Below are positions 59,114-64,000 of a stretch of 64,000 bases of DNA, one piece after another; the first letter of the stretch is position 1, and every line of letters begins with the position of its first letter. Source of the DNA: Pseudomonadota bacterium. GTDB taxonomy: Bacteria > Pseudomonadota > Gammaproteobacteria > Burkholderiales > Rhodocyclaceae. The translations under genes and the position numbers were made by a program. The notes under the pieces are model-generated. The model did not search any database, was not told where the DNA came from, and saw only the letters and a program-made list of their open reading frames with translations. The stretch covers positions 1 to 64,000 of the forward strand of contig JAFEDI010000110.1 in NCBI GenBank assembly GCA_018241725.1, given 5' to 3'.

Positions 59114-60802
59114 ATGAACACGACGACAGTGGATGCCGTAGCGAGCGGCATCGGCGGTGCGAGCGCAACGCTCCACCGCAAGATCGGCTGGGCCGGGGCC
59201 TTCTGGGTGGCCAGCGGCGTCCCGGCCCTGGTGCTGTTTTCCATCGGCTCCATTGCCGCCACGGTAGGCAAGCCGTCCTGGGCGGTGTGGATCATTTCCA
59301 TCGCCTTCGGCTTCCTGCAGTCCTTCTCCTACGCGGAGATCGCCGGCCTGTTCCCGCACAAGTCCGGCGGCGCCTCGGTGTACGGGGCGGTGGCCTGGGT
59401 GCGCTACAGCAAGCTGCTGGCGCCACTGTCGGTGTGGTGCAACTGGCTGGCCTGGTCGCCGGTGCTGGCCATCGGTTCCGGGCTGGCAGCGGGCTACATC
59501 CTGTCCATCCTGTTCGCGCCGGACGCGGCCATCAACACCTGGCAGATCACCCTGCTCGACCTGGGCTTCATCAAGGGCGGCCTGTCCCTGCGCATCAACG
59601 CCACCTTCGTGCTCGGCGCGGCGGTGCTGCTGGCCGCCTTCGCCATCCAGCACCGCGGCATCCTGCAGGCGGCGCGCATGCAGATGGTGCTCGGCATCGC
59701 CGCGCTGGCACCGCTGATGCTGATCGGCCTGTGGCCGCTGCTCTCCGGTGATGTGCCGGCCGCCAACCTGACCCCGCTGTTTCCGCTGGCCAAGGACGCC
59801 AGCGGTGCGGTGATCGACGGCACCTGGGACATGGGCGGCCTGACCCTGATGGCCGGCGGCCTGTTCATGGCGGCCTGGTCCACCTACGGCTTCGAGACTG
59901 CGGTGTGCTACACCCGCGAATTCCGCGACCCACGCACCGACACCTTCAAGGCCATCCTGTACTCCGGCCTGCTGTGCATCTTCGTGTTCACCGTCGTGCC
60001 ACTGGCCTTCCAGGGCAACATCGGCCTCGGCCAGCTGGTCACGCCGGAGGTGAAGGACGCCGCCGGCAACGTGGTCACCCCGGCGGTATACGACGGCATC
60101 CTGTCGCCGGACATTTACAGCGGCATGGGCGTCGCCCACGCCATGGCCCACATGCTGGGCGGCGGCGCGCTGGTCGAGCACGTGCTGATGGCGATGCTGG
60201 TGCTGGCCCTGGTGCTGTCCATCATGACCTCGATGGCCGGCTCCTCGCGCACCCTCTACCAGGCTTCCGCCGACGGCTGGCTGCCCAAGTATCTGTCCCA
60301 CGTGAATGCCAACGGCGCGCCGATCCCGGCGATGTGGACCGACCTCGGCTTCAACCTGATCCTGCTGCTGATGTCCGACTACGTCTTCGTGCTGGCCATC
60401 TCCAACGTCTGCTACATCCTCTTCAACTTCCTCAACCTCAACGCCGCCTGGATCCACCGCCTCGACCGCCCGAGCTGGCCGCGCCCGTTCAAGGCACCGC
60501 TGTGGCTGATCGCCATCGGCACCGTGCTGGCCTTCGCCAACCTGTGGCTGATGGGCATGGGCGCCGACATCTGGGGCGCCGGCACGCTGGCCTCCGGCCT
60601 GCTCGTCGCCGCGCTGATCGTGCCGGTCTTCCTGTACCGCCACTACGTCACCGACAAGGGCCAGTTCCCCGCCGCGATGCAGGAGGACATGCACCTCGGC
60701 AGCGAAGAAGGCGTCGGCACCCGCGCCGGCATCCTGCCCTACCTGACCCTCGCCGGCGGCGCCGCGGTGGTGGCCATCGCCCACGCCTGTGCGGTGATCT
60801 GA
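59114..60802 (+). CDS. APC-family amine/amino-acid permease
   Basis: A protein of 562 residues; the ATG at 59114 follows GAGGAG. It has about twelve membrane helices with APC-family sequence in the first (GWAGAFWVASGVPALVLFSIGSIAA, in two parts), WAVWIISIAFGFLQSFSYAEIAGLFPHKSGGASVYG (in parts) and YGFETAVCYTREFRDPRTDTFKA. It opens an operon with the dimethylamine monooxygenase genes, 11 bp ahead of the first, so its substrate is probably a methylated amine rather than an ordinary amino acid. Confidence 0.88.
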   Translation: MNTTTVDAVASGIGGASATLHRKIGWAGAFWVASGVPALVLFSIGSIAATVGKPSWAVWIISIAFGFLQSFSYAEIAGLFPHKSGGASVYGAVAWVRYSKLLAPLSVWCNWLAWSPVLAIGSGLAAGYILSILFAPDAAINTWQITLLDLGFIKGGLSLRINATFVLGAAVLLAAFAIQHRGILQAARMQMVLGIAALAPLMLIGLWPLLSGDVPAANLTPLFPLAKDASGAVIDGTWDMGGLTLMAGGLFMAAWSTYGFETAVCYTREFRDPRTDTFKAILYSGLLCIFVFTVVPLAFQGNIGLGQLVTPEVKDAAGNVVTPAVYDGILSPDIYSGMGVAHAMAHMLGGGALVEHVLMAMLVLALVLSIMTSMAGSSRTLYQASADGWLPKYLSHVNANGAPIPAMWTDLGFNLILLLMSDYVFVLAISNVCYILFNFLNLNAAWIHRLDRPSWPRPFKAPLWLIAIGTVLAFANLWLMGMGADIWGAGTLASGLLVAALIVPVFLYRHYVTDKGQFPAAMQEDMHLGSEEGVGTRAGILPYLTLAGGAAVVAIAHACAVI

Positions 60803-60813
60803 GGAGAACGACC

Positions 60814-61395
60814 ATGCTGCATTCCGACATCAAGAGCCGCCCCATCTACACCCAGCTGGAGCCGGACCTGTCCGGCAGCCAGCACCTGCTGATCGTCGAA
60901 GGCGACACCGTGCTGCCGGGCCGCCTCGACTCCCTGGCCGGCACCTTCGCCCCGGTGGAAGAACAGCTGCACACCTGGCTGGTCGGCACTCAGGCCGGCG
61001 GCCTGGGCCTCGGCAAGGTATGGCGCCTGCCCGACGTGGCCGACGTGGTCGATGCCTTCGCCTGTGCCACCCGCGGCTACGGCATCGGCGACCGCCTCTA
61101 CGTGCAGGGCACCGAGCCCTTCCTGTGGTCGGTGGCCAAGGCCGCGGCAATCATCGGCTTCAGCGCCGACCAGATCCACCTGCACCACGCCGGCAGCCTG
61201 CGCCGCCGGGTGTGGTGCACCCACTGCCATACCGTCACCGAAAACGTCACCACCAGCATCGCCAGCTGTGCCGGCTGCCACCGCCATCTGCTGGTGCGCG
61301 ACCACTTCTCCCGCCGCCTTGGCGCCTTCATGGGCGTGATGGTGGATGCGGAAGCCCCGGGTGAAGTGCCGGCCGTCGAGGAGAACTTCGCATGA
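60814..61395 (+). CDS. dmmA: Dimethylamine monooxygenase subunit, DmmA-like
   Basis: A protein of 193 residues, 11 bp after the permease, with GAGGAGA upstream. The N-terminal part is an unrecognised alpha/beta region. The C-terminal part carries two C-x-x-C pairs (WCTHCHTVTEN and ASCAGCHRHLLVRDHFSRRLGAFMG), a rubredoxin-like metal site of the DmmA family. Its stop overlaps the start of the reductase gene. With the next two genes it should form the enzyme that oxidises dimethylamine to methylamine and formaldehyde. The letter of the symbol follows family naming and should be checked. Confidence 0.75.
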   Translation: MLHSDIKSRPIYTQLEPDLSGSQHLLIVEGDTVLPGRLDSLAGTFAPVEEQLHTWLVGTQAGGLGLGKVWRLPDVADVVDAFACATRGYGIGDRLYVQGTEPFLWSVAKAAAIIGFSADQIHLHHAGSLRRRVWCTHCHTVTENVTTSIASCAGCHRHLLVRDHFSRRLGAFMGVMVDAEAPGEVPAVEENFA

Positions 61396-62342
61396 TCGGC
61401 GAAACCCTCCGGCTCAAGGTGGCCGCTGCCTGCGCCATCTCGCCCAGCCTGCGCCACCTGCGCCTGGTGGCGGCGGACGGCGGCAAGCTGCCTCCGGCGG
61501 CGGCCGGCGCCCACCTCCAGCTCGTACTGAAGGGCGCCACGCGGACCCACCGCAACGCCTATTCGCTAATCAGCCGCCCCGGCGCCCGCGACGCCTACGA
61601 GATCATCGTGCGGCGCGTGCCCGCCTCCCGCGGCGGCTCGGCCTTCATCCACGAGCAGATCAAGGTCGGCGATGTGCTGGAAGCCGGCTGGCCCGGCAAC
61701 CTGTTCGCCCCGGTGCGCACCGCCCGTCGCCACCTGATGATCGCCGGCGGCATCGGCATCACGCCCTTCCTGTCCTACCTGGCCGACTTCGCCTTCGGCG
61801 GCGCCGACTACGCGCTGCACCTGTGCTGCCGCGAGGACGAGCAACACGTCTTCGACCCCTGGCTGGCCGGCAAGAGCGGCGTCAGCGTGCACTGGGACAC
61901 CGACGGCCGCCGCCTCGACATCCCCGCCCTGCTCGCCGCCCAGCCGGTCGGCACCCACCTCTATGTGTGCGGCCCGGCCGCCATGAACGACGAAGTGCTG
62001 GAACTTGCCGCAGCCGCCGGCTGGCCCGCCAGCCATGTCCATTGCGAGCACTTCGGCAGCGCCCTGTCCGGTGGCGAAGCCTTCCACGCCTTCCTCGCCA
62101 AGTCCGGCGTCGAGGTCAGCGTCGGCGAAGACGAGAGCCTGCTCGAAGCCATCGAACGGATCGGCGTCAAAGCCCCCTGCCTGTGCCGCGGCGGCGCCTG
62201 CGGCGTGTGCGTGACGCCACTGCTGGAGGGCGAAGCCGAGCACCGCGACCACTACCTGTCCGCCGCCGAGCGGGAAGCCGGCCGCCTGATCCTGCCCTGC
62301 GTGTCGCGGGCGCGGAGCGGACGGCTGGTTCTGGACCTGTGA
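61392..62342 (+). CDS. dmmB: PDR/VanB-type reductase of dimethylamine monooxygenase, DmmB-like
   Basis: A protein of 316 residues. It has a flavin-binding barrel (RNAYSLISRPGARDAYEIIVRRV, in two parts), an NAD-binding segment (GGIGITPFLSYL), YVCGPAAMNDEVLELA, and a C-terminal plant-type 2Fe-2S domain with CLCRGGACGVCVTP (C-x4-C-x2-C). It carries electrons from NAD(P)H through flavin and the iron-sulfur centre to the heme subunit. The start overlaps the dmmA stop. Confidence 0.85.
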   Translation: MIGETLRLKVAAACAISPSLRHLRLVAADGGKLPPAAAGAHLQLVLKGATRTHRNAYSLISRPGARDAYEIIVRRVPASRGGSAFIHEQIKVGDVLEAGWPGNLFAPVRTARRHLMIAGGIGITPFLSYLADFAFGGADYALHLCCREDEQHVFDPWLAGKSGVSVHWDTDGRRLDIPALLAAQPVGTHLYVCGPAAMNDEVLELAAAAGWPASHVHCEHFGSALSGGEAFHAFLAKSGVEVSVGEDESLLEAIERIGVKAPCLCRGGACGVCVTPLLEGEAEHRDHYLSAAEREAGRLILPCVSRARSGRLVLDL

Positions 62343-62373
62343 CATCCCCCTGAGCGCCCCCGAGGAGATCGAC

Positions 62374-63450
62374 ATGAGCATCGCTTTCAAACCCGAAGAA
62401 ACCTTCCGCGGCGACTACAGCTACCGCAACAGCGACGCCGCCGTGCTGCGCTTCCCTTTCCCTTTCCCGGAAGACCGCTACATGTACAGCGTCAATATCG
62501 AGCCGCACGTACGCAGTGGCCCGAGCGACGTCTTCCTGCGCCCCTTCGACGTGGATGAGCACTACATCGCCGAGTGCCGCGACAAGGCCATCACGCTGGA
62601 GCGCGACCCCGGCCGCTGCCAGGTGCTTCCGCACATGATGATGGCCCAGTGGGACACCCTGGAGCTGCTGATGGAGAGCCTGTCCGCCGACTATCCGGAG
62701 CAGTTCTCCCTGATCAAGGAAGGCGACGACTTCGGCAGCCGGTGGACCTGGATCAACCGCCCGCTGGGCATCGAGCAGAGCTTCATCTTCGGCAATGCCG
62801 AAACCCTGCCCTGCGAACCCTTCGAGTACATCACCCGCCAGGCCCAGGGCGACTTCGCGATCTGCGACCAGCGCGACGACAACCTCTACATGGACGCCGG
62901 CATGGTCACCTCCCAGGCCGACTGGTCGCTGGAGTTCGATGTCGGCATGAGCTTCATGGAATGGCACGGCCCGGTGCCGCTGGCCCACCAGAGCGGCGTC
63001 TTCGAGCGGGCGCTGAAATACCTGCTGATGCTGCGCCTCGGCCAGCCGGTGCGCCGCCTCAATTGGACCATGAGCATCAACCCGCGTCTCGACACCTCGC
63101 CGGAGAGCTACCCCGAGTGGGGCCCGGACCGCGCCAGCGTCACCCCCGACAACGCCGGCCAGAAAGTGCACCTGCGTGTCGAGTTGCAGACCCTGTGGCG
63201 CCTGCCGCGCAGCAACGCGATCCTGTTCCCGATCCGCTGCTACCTGGCCTCCCTCGAAGACCTGGCCCGCGTGCCCAAGTGGGGCGCCCGCCTGCACCGG
63301 GTGCTGTCCTCGCTGCCGCCCCAGCTCGTCGAATACAAGGGCCTCACCCGCTACCTCCCGGCCGCCCTCGAATGGCTGGCCCAGCACGACGACGGCCGCG
63401 AACTGCCCGTCGGCACCGAAGCCGGCATCACCACCCTCAGCCCGCGCTGA
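62374..63450 (+). CDS. dmmC: Heme-dependent oxidative N-demethylase (DUF3445), DmmC-like
   Basis: A protein of 358 residues, with GAGGAG upstream. Features of the DUF3445/HODM alpha-subunit family are the opening FRGDYSYRNSDAAVLRFPFPF, LPHMMMAQWDTLELLM, FGSRWTWINRPLGIEQSFIFG and SFMEWHGPVPLAHQSGVFERALKYLLMLR (in parts), then RVELQTLWRLPRSNAILFPIRCYL. In this family a PAS-like fold binds heme and demethylates secondary amines such as dimethylamine. It is the catalytic subunit of the unit formed with the two preceding genes. Confidence 0.85.
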   Translation: MSIAFKPEETFRGDYSYRNSDAAVLRFPFPFPEDRYMYSVNIEPHVRSGPSDVFLRPFDVDEHYIAECRDKAITLERDPGRCQVLPHMMMAQWDTLELLMESLSADYPEQFSLIKEGDDFGSRWTWINRPLGIEQSFIFGNAETLPCEPFEYITRQAQGDFAICDQRDDNLYMDAGMVTSQADWSLEFDVGMSFMEWHGPVPLAHQSGVFERALKYLLMLRLGQPVRRLNWTMSINPRLDTSPESYPEWGPDRASVTPDNAGQKVHLRVELQTLWRLPRSNAILFPIRCYLASLEDLARVPKWGARLHRVLSSLPPQLVEYKGLTRYLPAALEWLAQHDDGRELPVGTEAGITTLSPR

Positions 63451-63516
63451 GACGCATCCGATCCATCCGCAAATCCGCATTCCACGACACCCCGAAACCA
63501 CAAAAAGGAAACAGCC

Positions 63517-64000
63517 ATGAACGCCATCACCCAAATGACCCCCACCGGCATCGGTTCCGAATGGAGCCCCCAGTGGCTGCTCACCCCCGAGCAGAAGGCC
63601 CTGCAGGCCGACCTGATCGCCCTGTGCGAAACCACGCTGCGCCCCAACGCCATCGAAAGCGACAAGAAGTACGTCTATCCGCGCAAGAACTTCGAGGCCC
63701 TGGCCTCCATGGGCCTGCTGAGCCTGACCATCCCGAAGGAACTCGGCGGCCGCGGTGAGAGCCACCTGTGCGCCGCGATGGTGGTCGAGACCATCGGCCG
63801 CTACGGCTGCCCCTCCACCGCCATGTGCTACACCATGCACCTGGGTGCCTGCGCCGCCGCGCTCTTGCGCCACCACGACAACGAGCGCCTGAAGGACATC
63901 CTGCGCCGCGTCGACAAGGACGTGCTGATCGGCACCCTGTCCTACTCCGACCCGGAAACCGGCTCCCACTTCTGGTACCCGATGTCGTCCCGCGCCGAGC
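63517..64000 (+). CDS. Acyl-CoA dehydrogenase family protein, cut by window end
   Basis: The first 161 residues of a flavin enzyme of the acyl-CoA dehydrogenase family are visible: a helical N-terminal domain (LLTPEQKALQADLIALCETTLRP, ALASMGLLSLTIPKELGGRGES), the START of the middle domain with MCYTMHLGACAAALLRHH, and LIGTLSYSDPETGSHFWYP. AAAGGAA precedes the ATG. It follows the dimethylamine genes by 66 bp and may be in the same operon. If so it might act on an amine-derived or acyl substrate; its role cannot be told from this part. Confidence 0.8.
   Translation, partial: MNAITQMTPTGIGSEWSPQWLLTPEQKALQADLIALCETTLRPNAIESDKKYVYPRKNFEALASMGLLSLTIPKELGGRGESHLCAAMVVETIGRYGCPSTAMCYTMHLGACAAALLRHHDNERLKDILRRVDKDVLIGTLSYSDPETGSHFWYPMSSRAE

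Noticed and set aside
59000-60784. Minus-strand open frame of 594 codons opposite the amine permease
   Set aside because: Its His/Gln/Gly/Asp-rich composition is the usual antisense shadow of a GC-rich membrane-protein gene; the plus-strand permease has clear helices and a ribosome-binding site.
62167-63969. Minus-strand open frame of 600 codons opposite the N-demethylase and dehydrogenase genes
   Set aside because: It spans two well-supported plus-strand genes and their gap, has no domain and reads as antisense.

Overview
The window is about 64 kb of high-GC DNA (G/C-rich third codon positions nearly throughout) with densely packed genes, operons with ATGA/GTGA overlaps, TorF-type porins, an NtrC/sigma-54 style regulatory region, nor accessory genes, several c-di-GMP proteins and many two-component proteins. 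This suggests a free-living Gram-negative betaproteobacterium, probably of the Rhodocyclales (Azoarcus/Thauera/Azospira-like). That taxonomic call is inference from gene style; there is no rRNA gene to confirm it. I saw no tRNA, rRNA or CRISPR array.

Layout. 1-3.7 kb: tail of an outer-membrane protein, a PA2778/PA2779-type pair separated by a 123-bp palindrome, a DUF4062-like protein, and pdxH. 3.7-8.8 kb: a PhnD-like periplasmic binding protein paired with a hybrid sensor kinase, then an EnvZ/OmpR-like pair. 8.9-18.5 kb: small secreted proteins, an alpha/beta hydrolase, AraC regulator, SphA/MetA-type outer-membrane protein, class-C serine hydrolase, norEF with an FNR/NNR-type palindrome, LysR/AEC transporter pair, TorF porin. 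18.5-28.8 kb: a complete guanidine assimilation operon (ABC importer, carboxyguanidine deiminase subunits, guanidine carboxylase, allophanate hydrolase). 28.8-35 kb: a D-alanine catabolism cluster (TyrR-like sigma-54 activator, dadA, ridA, amino-acid permease, dadX). 35-39.5 kb: a patch of visibly lower GC with a MuiA-like protein, a diguanylate cyclase and the decayed end of a tyrosine recombinase. 39.5-58 kb: sbcDC, an MHYT-PAS hybrid kinase with an HD-GYP response regulator, a nitronate monooxygenase, a second HD-GYP protein, a quinone oxidoreductase/LysR pair, DUF3617, a chemotaxis receptor, a thioesterase and a REC-kinase protein. 58-64 kb: a second TorF porin divergent from a dimethylamine oxidation operon (permease, dmmA/B/C-like), ending in a cut-off acyl-CoA dehydrogenase.

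The strongest result is the 570-bp control region at 18.46-19.02 kb. It holds a near-perfect sigma-54 promoter facing the guanidine operon, a guanidine-I (ykkC) riboswitch with an overlapping intrinsic terminator, and a second sigma-54 promoter facing the divergent TorF porin. Two NtrC-like boxes about three helical turns apart lie between the promoters. The sequence therefore predicts an AND-gate (nitrogen limitation plus guanidine) on the degradation operon, and a porin under the same nitrogen enhancer. A second TorF porin also sits divergent to the dimethylamine operon, which suggests these porins serve small cationic nitrogen compounds.
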